Under the pieces are notes generated by a model. It did no database searches and was not told the origin of the DNA. It was given only the letters and a program-made list of their open reading frames with translations. A DNA stretch of 29,361 nucleotides from Saccoglossus kowalevskii (lineage: Eukaryota; Hemichordata; Enteropneusta; Harrimaniidae). Below are positions 1-10,739 of this stretch, piece after piece. A program made the translations under genes and the position numbers. Positions within the stretch are counted from its first letter, which is position 1; the number at the start of each line of letters is the position of its first letter. Location: assembly GCF_000003605.2 (NCBI RefSeq), contig NW_003116457.1, positions 43,899 through 73,259 on the forward strand. Direction: 5' to 3'.

Positions 1-2400
1 TGTGTGCCAATTCGAATTGAATCTCAACAATCAACCAGCTTATGAGTGTCATGCGATAAAAGCTCATGATCATGACCTCATGATCATTTTCTTGACACCA
101 TGCTGCATACATTTCTTTGTTATTACCAGTGCGCACAGTTACTGCGCACTTTAGACCGTGACGGGGATGTTCTTGTTGCACGCAATAAGGTGAAATCCTA
201 CTCATAATGTTTGAGAAAGTTGGTCCTAAATCGCACTCCACTCATGGTCCCGAAGACGTTTCTGAAATGCATACCATATGTTTTTTATTCAACTATATCC
301 ACAATCATGATAAACCATACGACACGAATGGCGTGTTGATTCGCACATATTACGGCAGTTGAACCACGCGTTAGATATACGTTTTTGTAAGCAACTATTA
401 ATAATGCAATATATGCTATACCCTATTTCATAAACTTATTTGTCGCATGGTGCCTGTTTCCATTGTTCGTCTTGTGTTTGCTAAGATAAATTATTTATAA
501 GTTTACTGAACATGTGCAAACGTCTATGAACACTTTAGTAGCATCTCTGTGTAACAAGGATATTGTTTGGTCATCTAATTTGTGACAACCCTGGAAAACA
601 TGTTTTATTAATTTATTTATATTTATTTTTCCATTGTCACACTTTTTTGTTTGATATTGTCATTCACTGTACATATGGTCTGAAATAAAGAATAATAAAA
701 ATAAGGTACGCCCACAGAGAAGTATGACTCAGATAAAAAAAAATGCTTTGAATTCTGTTGAACCAGCACGCCCTGAAATTGCTCTGCGCAAGATGTGTTG
801 ACATCTTGCTTAGATTTTTCTTCTGTCACATCGTCTGAATGTTCTAGCGCTTCAGGGAGTTTATCTTGACCTTTCTCATCGTACATTACTGCGCGAAGGC
901 TATATCAGTATTGAGTAAGAAATCAATTTTGTTACTGGCTGAGCCTAGAAGTGCCCCAACGTTTGGTTTAGTTTTTAACTGGCCGTGAAACACCCCCCCC
1001 CCCACCAACAATCCAGGCAAGTAGCACCTAGGTTATATAATCTTTCAAGGCCTCCCGAGGCTTGAATGGATTACCAAACACTTTCTGTCAAGTCAAGTTG
1101 CCGGTACCATACACCGAATTAATGATTCCCTGTTCCTATGCCAATCTTTGAACAAACAGAATTGCACACAGATGGGGAGAATTAGACCATAGGGAACTGT
1201 GACAGGATCAGGAAAATATTATATATTGAGACCACCAACCGTTATAATGTAAGTGGATATTGTGATAAATTAGGTGTACAAGTTTTTTCTCGGTTTCTGT
1301 AAAGTATGTGATATTAATCTGCATTGATCGTACATATAAATATGCCAAATATCATAAAAATAGCGAATTTCAAATTGCATAATGTAGCTCATCTTTGTTG
1401 GAATTTAATTTCAAAATAAGTAAAGAAAAGACAAATCCTTTATAAATTAAACAAACATGAATTTATTCTTACACGATGTAACCATGACGTAATGTCTAAT
1501 TTGTCTTGCCATTAGTAATACATTAACTGTTAATTTACTTCAACTAAGAAAAACGTCAAAATTATAAAATAGTATAACAGAGTAAGATAAAATCAATATC
1601 AAGATGCAATTTTAGATATGGTATCCCTTGAACACTTCTAAACTAAGTAATCGCGCAAACGTATTCACACGATTCACCAGAAAACAATTGTTCTAACTAG
1701 TTTTTCGGGTTGACAGGCAAGTATTTGAAACACTACATGTAATCACGGTTATAAATGACAACACAAGATGTAACTAAAAATTAACTTTAAATTTCATTGA
1801 CCACATCTCCGAACAATACACAAGTAAAAAATATAAACATAACAGCATAAATGTGAATGCTTCATAATTCTACCCCAAGTCATTATATAGTTTCATAACC
1901 AGTACTGAAAATACACTATCACACTTGTTTAACTTTATGTTTAATGGAACCACCACCACAGTATGTATGGATGTTCTTTAATGACCAATGCAAAGAATGA
2001 TTCATTTGAAGTCAAAGTCAAAATATGAAACTGAGACACTTAATATTTTGAAAGATCATGATTGAAATATGAGTATCTGCGTAAATATATATGCAAGGCT
2101 CAACAACTATGGAGTTTTCAATGACAAATTTCACATATGTAGAGTACCAGAACAGTTCTATCCTGGCCACAATTAATTAAATTTCAGAATTTGTAAAGTT
2201 GTGCACATCCTAATACAGAGGAGAGTCTCAAAATACATGACTTGTTCCACAGTGCCCTTGGATAAACAATGTACGTTTACGAATAAACAACCAATATCAC
2301 TGTGGTGTGGGATTACATGAATTTAATGTCGAATGATAGATTTGTGCAATTACTCGTATTATGTTGTATATTTATGATAGTACAATTTATGGCTTTAGTT
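1..2400. other. Downstream of gene A: no supportable gene
   Basis: AT-rich sequence with a poly-C run near 990-1002 and otherwise unremarkable. One 87-codon minus-strand frame at 886-623 has a charged N-terminal half but no paired splice sites; see rejected items. Confidence 0.5.
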
Positions 2401-2416
2401 GTTGCCGTACACATTG

Positions 2417-2422
2417 TTTAAT
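2417..2422 (-). other. Possible poly(A) signal (ATTAAA) of gene A
   Basis: The minus strand reads ATTAAA 90 bases past the stop codon. A canonical AATAAA on this strand appears only at 1462-1467. In such AT-rich DNA neither is strong evidence. Confidence 0.3.
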
Positions 2423-2511
2423 AAAGTTTAGCAGATAAACATCAAAGTGACATTTATATATGTCCATCATCTAGTAGTTACTGTAACCAAAGTGTTCACA
2501 CATGAAGTAAA

Positions 2512-5500
2512 TTACTTGATTCCTTTCGCTGCCAGTTCTTCCCTTACTCGAAATAGATATGTGGGGTCAGGATAGCCATGTCTGTGAAAAAAAACACAAT
2601 ACAAGTATTAGGCAAAAAAAAATTGTTTTGTTTCCCTCAGCGACCGACCGAAAAATATGAAATATCGGGTCGCGTTTTTTTTTTTTTTTTTTTTAATAGA
2701 CCCAAATATTAATAATCAATTTTTCCATTTTTCGACTTGAGGGCAACATAAGTTTTTTTTTGGTCTTACTGAAACTCAAAGCGAAATTATAGAATATATA
2801 CATAACTATACAACGTCTATTCGAATCTTACAAGACTGAAGTATGCCTGAATATCTACTTTATTTCCCTCGTATGAAATTATGATCCTAATAATAATCAT
2901 CTGTTAGACAGTATGTTATAAAACATTTTCTTGTTTTACCATACAAATAATTTAAAGCATTGCGTCATCTAAAGCAGCATAGCACATATCAAAAATGAAT
3001 CTCAGACAATGAACACAGATACTCTACAGTACAGTGATCTGCAATACTAAAACAATTTGTTTAGGTCATGGCATTGCAAACACAAATAACATACAATAAT
3101 GCTTTATACATACATAAATACATACATCATAATGATTGACCAAATTAACTGCCATGATTGTGATTAGGACTTACAACGCACCCACTGACTGCTTGTATAA
3201 CAAAACACATGAAGTTTGCCATATAGCTTGCTTGGGGCAATCGCATATTCCAACACTTGGGTCAAACCTTGGTTAACCCAAACCTGAACCACCCGAATAA
3301 AATTTGAATAGACAGTGCGTTCCAGGACGGCCTATGAATTTTCATAAAAACAGCGTTTCAAACAGATTTCATGCAAGCTGTTGTTCATGTTTAGGATTAA
3401 CAGTTATCTTTACATATATTTGTCAAGACCAGATAATTGTCGCTAAAATGTGTCGGTTTATTTGTGTGCAAGCTTCATGTTATAAAGAGGGGGGGCAAGG
3501 GTTATTTTCGTTCAACGTAATTGCAATATTTTTTTGTTCGTACAACGTAAATAAAAAAAAAAAATTCCGCAATTCTGTAATCACAGGCTAGACGTACAAC
3601 GTAATCAATCAAATATTTTTTTCGTACACTGTAAAAATGTGTCATTTTTCTCGTACGTACAAAAATTCAAATCCAAATATAAAAATCGTAAAGAATAATC
3701 CAGGGAAATTACATTTTAGAAACTGTAAAACGACTAGATGACACAATTCACTACAAAATTGAATGTCAAGACGTAAAAGGCCCTCTAACCGAATGAAGAG
3801 CATTACGAGGGTAATATGCGCATGCGTCTCTTCACACGGCGCAGCAATGGTGGAGAATTTGAGTCGGAGAACTCTTCGGACCATTCAATGTTACATTTGT
3901 TAACACTGTAAACTGTAAAAACGTCTTTTTTTTCTTCGTAAATTGTGAAAAGCCCTTTTTATTTCCTGTAAAACCGTACCAGCTACCCTCCTTGCCTCCC
4001 CTCTATAAAAGATGCTGAATTGTTCGAATTACGAACATCGAGTTACCAAAATGACCATGCCGATATTTTAGAAACCACGTCCACTTTTGTGAGACCTCGT
4101 CCAAATTGCAACTCGGTGTTCAATTAACAGAACTTCGAGTTACGGGTAATATACATTTTTGTTGAACGTCCACATTTAAGAACTAAAACTTTAAATAACA
4201 GTTAACCGAATTACGGGAGATAAACATAGAGAAGAAACATGTTAACAAATATTTGATTTTGTAAAACAGTTATGCAATAGAAAATTAAGAGGGCGTTGGC
4301 GGGCTGTATCTTTTTAATACAACACTGTGCTAACATCAACCGTAAACCACTCCTGTTTTCAAGCATCACACTATTTTTTTTCAAATTGTATGATTATATT
4401 GTTGGACTTTTCATTAATTTCACTGGGAAGATTGTTTTAAAGATTTTTTTTCAGATTGCATCTATCTTATCTACTCTAAGTTTTGGTTGATTTTAAATCA
4501 CTTTTACGTGTGATGGTGACAGTATCCATGCAGAATTGAAGAAATGGAGGACTTCACAATTTAAACTTAATTTGTAAAGAGTGATTAACACCATTATTGA
4601 GACTGGTGTAACCTCCAGTTGAATACAATACCAGTCTGTGTAATGAACTGTTAATGTGTGAAATTAATGTAATGCTGGGATACATCCTGTTACTTGGATA
4701 CTGTAGACTTAATGTTAGGACCTCAGAAGGGGCGTAGGCTGTCAACACACATTTGAAATGTATACTAACCTGGCAGCTCCTCCTGTTCTACTTGTTTTAT
4801 GATGGACATCATTCCATACAACGCAGTTATCCATCCCAGTAGTCACTGACTTCCCAATAGTAAATAACAAACCACTATCAAACGCCCTCTTCAGTAGATT
4901 TAAAATTTCTTTTCCATCTCTATCAGCTGGTAGATAGGCTCGTCTACTTGTACCAGAGTAATTTTGTCCTGGGTTTGGGTGGTTTTTCTAAAGTAAAAAA
5001 AAATGTAAACTCATAATAATATCAAACATAATTTCATGTGTGCCATGATTGCGAGGACAACTGTTTTTGGGTGTTTTTTCTGCATCAGTTATACAAAAAT
5101 ATAATTTGAATGAAAATGTTGTCATTGAGATTACTCTAGATGTTGTGGGATAAGATCAAATTATTACTTTGTTTCAAAATACTATGAATGACTGCAGCGA
5201 CTGTCTACAGTCAGGACATATTTGTCCCAACATATTTGTCTAGACTGAAGACAAAATTCTGCAGGCAATATTTTGAAAAAAAATAGGTAATCCGTTGTTC
5301 TGATCTACCCATAGCAATTTAAAATACCCCAAAGTTTGCCCTAGTGCTCAATTTTCTTATATGATATTTTAAATGATTACCTCCTGTACTCCACTTGGAA
5401 AACTATAGTCAATAACTATAGTACCCTTGCCATTATAGCCTGGCAAATGGTCCTTCATTCTGAAATCCACATCCATTTCACCATTGGGTTGGTTTCCTCG

Positions 5501-8500
5501 CCTAATGAGTACTACTGCAGTGCAGAATGGGCACTTGCCATCGTTTTCAAAATGGCGATCAAAACAGTCAACACAAATAGTATTTTTGCAACATTTCATT
5601 GATTTCAGTGAAGTATTGTCTTCAGCACATATGTCACAATCTCCTTGTTTCTGTGTTGAAATAGCAATGTCGGACGCAAGACTTGATGGAATGATTTCAC
5701 CAGTGGAGTCAGCCCCAGACTCTTCAGAGTTTTGTTCAGTGACATAATAGGGATTTGTGTGATGAGTATGGGGATGTTCATCACCACGAGTTTGGAGAAG
5801 TTCATCACCATGACGAGTTTGGAGAAGTTCATCACCACGACGAGTTTGGGGATGTTCATCACTACGACGATGAGTTTGAAGATCTTCATCACCATGACGA
5901 GTTTGGAGAAGTTCATCACCATGACGAGTTTGGGGATGTTCATCACCACGACGAGTTTGGAGAAGTTCATCACCATGACGAGTTTGGGGATGTTCATCAC
6001 CACGACGAGTTTGGGGATGTTCATCACTACGACGATGAGTTTGAAGATCTTCATCACCATGACGAGTTTGGAGAAGTTCATCACCATGACGAGTTTGGGG
6101 ATGTTCATCACCACGACGAGTTTGGGGATGTTCATCACTACGACGATGAGTTTGAAGATCTTCATCACCATGACGAGTTTGTGGATGTTCATCACCACGA
6201 CGAGTTTGGGGATGTTCAACACTACGGCGAGTTTGGGGATGTTCATCACCATGAAGAATTTGGGTTTGCTCATCACCATCACGAATTTGCAGTTGTTCGT
6301 GACCATGTTTACTTTGTGATCGTTCATCCCAAAACTTCTGTTGGTTCCCATCAAGAAGTCTTCCATATGCATGAGAAGCTTCAGCATGTCTATCATTTGC
6401 CTTCTCATCAGAAAGAGCACCACTAAACTCTAAAATAAACTCTCCTGCCGCATCTTCATCGATATGGAGTATTTGAACATGTTTAAGCTTGTCATTATCA
6501 CTGTATGTGGATGAAAACTGTTTCACGACATTGTGAAACACACGTGCATTGACATCTAATGGCATCCCATATATACCTAGAGAATCAAATAATGAGAAAT
6601 ATTCAGGAGTGACTATAATTACTTATACACCATATTTCTGGATAGTCAACAGATTATAGAACATTGTAATTTGCAGCAATGACGAAAGTAGCCAAATTTG
6701 TATATGAAAAACAAATTTTACTCTTTTCAGTGATTACAAAAATGAAATAAAACATTTCTGAGAATAATGTACAATATCGTATGAAATAATTGTAGGGACT
6801 TTGTGATCTGAAATAAGCACGGATGCAGAAATATCAACAAGGACCATGTTTCCAATGTTGATATCTTTACAACCATGAGATATTTATATGTACTTTACCT
6901 GCACCAATTGCTGGCAGTGTCAATGATGGCATCTTCATCATACAAGACGCATATTGTAATATATTTAACAGCATTGTGTGTAGTACTTCGACACAGAGCG
7001 CTTGGTATTCCTTACCAACTCCCCAGACTGGAGCAACAGCATGAATGACATACTGGCAAGGTAGTTTCCCACCAGATGTTGTACAATGTTCACCCACCCT
7101 CAATTCACCGTGCCGTTTTATATAGTCCTTGCAATCTTGTGTTATCTGCTTACCACCGGCTTTGGCGATTGCAGAGGCTACTCCACCAGCATGGTCCAGT
7201 TTAGCATTTGCAGCATTCACCATCACATCTGTTTTCACTCTTGTAATGTCCCCCATGGCCACGGATATTTCCACGCCTTCTTTTGTAAAGTATGACAGAT
7301 ATAAATCTTGTAAGCATTTGCCCACGTCGATCTGAAACTCATTCACAGTTTTAATGTTTTTGCCATATTTTGCACCTTGTTCATGTTCAAATTCTTTATT
7401 CAGAGGATGTCTTGCTTTCTTCTCAGTAGCATTTCCACTGTCATCACTGGGTCTTGCATTGTTTGAAGCATCAGTAAGAGAGTCAGTTCTTTTAGACCTG
7501 GCATCATCAAGCTCTTTAATTGATGATGGGTCATGTAGTTTGTCACCATCAAATTTACACCCAATTGGTGGAATGCTGTCTTTACCCTTGCGTTTCTCTC
7601 CAATACGGCCCTTAGTACCAGAACAAATCGATTTCATACTCCCAGTTATTGATGCACTACATCCTGCATCTGGGATGGTTCCTGCTTTGTGGTCAGCAAG
7701 AGAAGTATTGATGTGGTGTGTATCTTGTAACGATGGGTTACTGTCATGTGCTGTGTTGTCATCAAATTCAAAGCCAATTGGTGGAATGCTGCCATTACCT
7801 TTAATGCTAGAAGAATGTGATTTCATATTCCCAGTGATTGATGCATTACTTCCTGCATTTGAGATGGTTCCTGCTTTGCGGTCAGCAAGAGAAGAAGTAT
7901 CGACGTGGTGTTTATCTTGTGCAGCAAGTCTCAGGGTTGTCTCAGCCTTCTCTATACATGCCAGTGAACTTGCCTCAACAAAACGCTTTCCAGAATTACA
8001 GAAATTAGCTGTGTCACCAACTTCTCTTTCTATGTCCTCAAAATCCTCATCAGTCAGCTTTTCAGTAACCCATGACGACACATAAGATTTCAACTGACAA
8101 AAGACCTGTTGAGACATTATTTATATATTTAATAGATAAATGCAATATATGCATGTCAAGTGTTCCACAAGCAACAATATTTGAGGTGTCCTACTACATC
8201 ACACACATACAAAGTTAATTCAAATAAATGTATTACCAACCTGACTGTTTGTTTTGCTTGTTGCACCAACTGCAAATAAAAGTATCTAGGTTATTGGGAG
8301 CAGCATCTTATACACAGTATTTAAAGAGAGGAGTTCTCAACAGGGTGACCCCAGTTTGGACAATCGTCACTGCTATATCATCAATGTAAATAAAGATCAC
8401 CAATAATTTTTTTTACTTGTAGTAAATCCTATATTAAGTAAAATGTTAGACAGACTACCTGTACTGCTCTGCAATCCTTGTGAGTTTTGCAATTTCTGTG

Positions 8501-9840
8501 ATTTTTTTATCTTTTTTGACTCCCCCCTTTTCCTTATGACTCCAGTCTGTTTCTTAACAACTTTCATGAATTCCACTTCAAAATCACGAAGCTGCGGGAG
8601 AGAGCTAGTCACAACAACTGTACTGTTTGAAGTAGTTTTAATTTTTACACCAGTCCTCTGCAAGTAGTCAGCCATCTCTTTTTTAAATGTGTGCATATGA
8701 TCTGTGTACTTATCATCAACATATCCCTGACTTTTTCCCAGGGCCTGTAAAAATAACACAACACATTCACATATGGAATTATAAACTATAGATTCCATAT
8801 CTACACTGTTAAAAGAGAACACCAGTATTATGTACTAGTTACAAATGCGAATGTTGTATAAAAACAATTGTACACAGAAACACTTGTATTAATCATTCCA
8901 GTAACATTTCACACTCATAATAAACAATATATTATTTATAATATAATATTATAAAATCATACCAAATGCATCATTTCAGAGTTAGCAGCAGTTTCCTCAA
9001 GATGGGTTGTCTCCTCATCTAACAAACGAGCAATAGAAAACATTTGAGAAACCCAGTGGTTGTACATCAATAAACATTGAAGAGTTTGATGAATTACTAA
9101 AATAGTAATAAATAAAAATTTTAACAAATTAACCCCTTTAAGTGAGGCTCTTAATTTTGATTTCAAAATATAGTTTTAAAATGTTATATCATACATATCT
9201 TCAAATTATAACTTCAATACACATTGTGGTCACATCCGGGGGGAGGGGGTCACTGGCCATTCAGTTTGGTACAGGTGTGCGGCCGGGAAGTAAAACCTAA
9301 GACCCCATCATAGACAATTTCCACCTCAAAAACTATACCCCATTATAAACCAAATGGTGATTTTGTATATACCACCAGAGACCAAATTATCACTAAATTT
9401 ATTCAGTTATAGGTTGAATCTACTCATCATCCAGACTCAATAAAAGTACTAAAACTTGGGTAAATACATACATTAAAAAACAGGCCTCATTGCCTGGCAG
9501 CAAACCTGATATTGAACCTAAAGGCAAGGGAATCTATACCCCATTCTAAACCAAACAGCAAAAAATTACGAACCCAAAGGGCGGCACGTCCCTATAATGT
9601 GAATTGCAATAAGTGGGGGGGTAACATGTGTAAAATACTGCCCACAGAGGAGCCACACATTGTACATGGACATGTGGGCGCCAATAATTGAAATCCCTGT
9701 TGTTAGATTTTGTATGTGTTGGATCAACACATACAGTGCTGTGGTACTTGACGGTATACTACTCTCGCTACGCTATTAATCAAACAATACATGTACTTAC
9801 CATCCAGAGGGGGTTGTCCATGGTCTTTCATGCTGGCCAT
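2512..9840 (-). CDS. Gene A: macro-RING-Deltex (DTX3L-like) ubiquitin ligase with coding minisatellite, 8 coding exons
   Basis: Exons in transcription order: 9840-9801, 9018-8963, 8744-8459, 8269-8241, 8105-6899, 6576-5381, 4987-4770, 2581-2512. All have AG/GT borders and matching phases; the sum is 3102 nt, 1033 aa. The start is a good-context ATG (AATAATGG). Domains: short N-terminus without RRM (1-32); KH-like segment (about 33-125) plus basic linker; second KH-like start (138-200); low-complexity linker with an internal duplication; macro domain (about 414-595; GDIT, VNAAN, HAGGVA motifs) split by the G|IYGMPL intron; Asp/Glu/His/Arg 9-residue repeats; RING (about 853-891); DTC domain with GNQP, HPNPG, FTIG.SVTTG, WNDVHHKT and a C-terminal HGYPDP segment. 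By family knowledge, the macro domain binds ADP-ribose, and RING-DTC brings E2~ubiquitin to an ADP-ribose/NAD pocket, so nuclear/cytosolic ADP-ribose-linked ubiquitylation is expected. Very unlikely to be a pseudogene: no frame break, and the DTC end is conserved with gene B. Exact orthology to DTX3L is inferred. Confidence 0.85.
3481..4009. mobile_element. Non-autonomous DNA transposon (MITE-like), 517 bp, TATAAA target duplication
   Basis: Terminal inverted repeats are GAGGGGGGGCAAGG at 3487-3500 and its inverse at 3990-4003 (13 of 14 match). They are flanked by TATAAA at 3481-3486 and 4004-4009, a likely 6-bp target-site duplication. Subterminal TACAACGTAA and CTGTAAA strings recur inside, which is typical of transposase-binding subrepeats. 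No transposase reading frame is present. The superfamily is not assigned. Confidence 0.6.
4010..4230 (+). repeat. Solo copy of a dispersed repeat family (GATGCTGAATTGTTCG)
   Basis: It starts GATGCTGAATTGTTCGA and continues with ACATCGAGTTAC, TAGAAACCACG and CTTCGAGTTACGGG. It matches, in the opposite orientation, the right arm of the element at 12404-13322, and it abuts the TATAAA-flanked MITE. Confidence 0.65.
4770..4987 (-). other. Gene A exon 7: DTC core exon, nearly identical to gene B's
   Basis: A 218-bp exon with acceptor CTTTAG and donor CAG|GTTAGT. It encodes the DTC core from KNHPNPG through FTIGKSVTTG to NDVHHKTSRTGG. By eye it differs from the gene B exon at 14621-14838 at about 8 of 218 bases, and similarity continues roughly 100 bp into the upstream intron. 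The other exons of A and B are far more diverged. Confidence 0.9.
5522..5638 (-). other. RING-finger segment of gene A (non-canonical ligand spacing)
   Basis: The segment runs CDIC, then CCKNTICVDC, then CPFC. Where a classical Deltex RING has C-x-H-x2-C, this has C-K-N-T-I-C, so the histidine ligand is Asn. A CC....C..CF pattern resembles the RING variant of the SIP5/DA2 type. The following His (DRHF) might supply a ligand; that is inference. Confidence 0.75.
5765..6290 (-). repeat. In-frame coding minisatellite in gene A, 27/30-bp unit, about 18 copies
   Basis: The unit encodes nine residues of the types GDEHPQTRH, GDELLQTRH and GDEDLQTHR, with some 30-bp units adding one Arg. The units are arranged in a higher-order pattern: a block of about five units ending in the 30-bp type recurs three times. 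It lies between the end of the macro domain and the RING. Gene B has a Ser/Pro linker at the same place and no repeat, so the array expanded after A and B separated. Copy number probably varies between individuals and could be mis-assembled. Confidence 0.95.
7530..7916 (-). repeat. Internal linker duplication in gene A exon 5 (two copies, about 60 codons)
   Basis: Copy 1 is at 7916-7740 and copy 2 at 7724-7530. Both run HH(V/I)(D/N)TS, ADxKAGTI, SASITG or NASITG, MKS, then SIPPIG(F/C)(E/K)FD. Copy 2 has an extra Lys-rich insert. It lies in the disordered linker between the second KH-like segment and the macro domain and is absent from B and C. Confidence 0.85.
8241..8269 (-). other. 29-nt micro-exon of gene A
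   Basis: Acceptor TTTGCAG and donor CAG|GTTGGT bracket 29 nt that bridge the phase-1 end of exon 3 to the phase-0 start of exon 5. It adds about ten linker residues (GATSKTNSQ). Gene B has a 44-nt exon with the same phases at this position (17993-17950), and gene C has none. Confidence 0.75.
9225..9620. repeat. Probable unclassified interspersed repeat with internal near-duplicate
   Basis: The string CTATACCCCATTATAAACCAA near 9341 recurs as CTATACCCCATTCTAAACCAA near 9535, in a G-run-bordered, non-coding segment in gene A intron 1. No terminal repeats were found. Confidence 0.35.
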
Positions 9841-10344
9841 TATTGAATACTAATGTGTCATTAGTATATACTTAATATAAAATATAAAAACAAAGTATTC
9901 AGTCAACATTGTATATAAGCATGGTTAGAATAGAATAGAATAGTTGCGTGATCCAGTGTCAATTTAGGAGCTGGGCAATTTGGATTCAACCACGCTCTAT
10001 TCCGATTTGCAGTCTCACCCCCAGCAACAAGGACCACTGTTCTGGAGCAAAATAAATATGAGTGAAAGAGCAACCCTGGGATATTACCGGCGGTTCAGGG
10101 GCTCTGTGATTTTGACGTCTATATTACCCCACATACAAATAATAATACAACTAGAACTACAGCTGCCATGAAAGTGGGAATTATATTAACTGTCGGATTG
10201 TGTTTATATTCTGTAGCGACGAAGCCCTTGAGCAAGCCCCCATTGTGATATCATGGTCATACATAAACTTAATTGATCCCTACATTTGGCATTTACATGT
10301 CCCATACATGTACATGAAGCCTAGGTACAGTTAGCCCTGCGTAC

Positions 10345-10394
10345 NNNNNNNNNNNNNNNNNNNNNNNNNNNNNNNNNNNNNNNNNNNNNNNNNN
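10345..10394. other. Assembly gap (50 N) between inverted repeats
   Basis: Exactly 50 unknown bases. The left flank TAGCCCTGCGTAC (10332-10344) and the right flank GTACGCAGGGCTA (10397-10409) are perfect 13-bp inverted copies, so the missing sequence is probably the loop or body of a hairpin or inverted-repeat element. Confidence 0.95.
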
Positions 10395-10563
10395 CTGTAC
10401 GCAGGGCTAGGCTAATGTACAGTAGTCAGTAGGTTGGAGCAGGGAGCTGTAAAAATCTCATTACAGCTTCCTGGTTGGAGGGCCGAAATGAAGACGGCAT
10501 CGTAAACAAACGAAACACAACTGAGTGCATACAGAAAAACGTTGAATTAAAAATAATACTGAC

Positions 10564-10680
10564 CAGAAATTATTTGTGTGTCTGCGTCTTGCAGCTGGAG
10601 AACTGCCAAATCACCCGAGCTGACACATCACGAGCAGGCTTGCACCATGAAGACGGATAAACTATCGAACGACCACCATT
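10564..10680 (-). other. Possible 5' UTR exon of gene A (5' end not defined)
   Basis: A minus-strand donor (TTTCTG|GTCAGT) sits 159 bp from the kappaB decamer, close to the spacing seen for B. It would join an acceptor at 9851-9850 (ACATTAG, preceded by a TACTAATGAC branch-site-like string) just before the gene A ATG. The donor is weaker than those of B and C. The assembly gap would lie in this intron. Confidence 0.35.
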
Positions 10681-10683
10681 TTG

Positions 10684-10733
10684 TTTTCGTTGGTTCGAGG
10701 AACTCATGCATATTCATTAGGGGGGAATTCCCT
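10684..10733. promoter_or_regulatory. Composite kappaB/octamer-like element upstream of gene A
   Basis: The segment has a TTTTCG block, then ACTCATGCATATTCAT, then GGGAATTCCC, a perfect palindromic kappaB decamer at 10723-10732. The same order and spacing recur upstream of gene B and between genes C and D. The decamer lies 159 bp above the proposed gene A 5' UTR donor. Confidence 0.65.
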
Positions 10734-10739
10734 TTACGT

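Noticed and set aside
623..886. Minus-strand 87-codon frame with a charged N-terminal half, possible exon of a further unit
   Set aside because: It has an acceptor-like CGCGCAG just upstream but no convincing donor or domain, and the C-terminal half reads like non-coding AT-rich DNA. It cannot be supported without transcripts.
5765..6290. CRISPR-like repeat array
   Set aside because: The units are contiguous 27/30-bp tandem copies with no unique spacers, inside a eukaryotic coding exon.
5755..6426. Plus-strand histidine-rich 223-codon frame (GEVHHHDEF repeats), possible metal-binding protein
   Set aside because: It is the antisense of the gene A coding minisatellite. The 27/30-bp unit lacks stops in several frames, and the supported gene is on the minus strand with domains on both sides.
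7354..8085. Plus-strand 243-codon frame
   Set aside because: It is antisense to the gene A linker and macro exon. It has no recognisable domain, and its repetition mirrors the sense-strand linker duplication.
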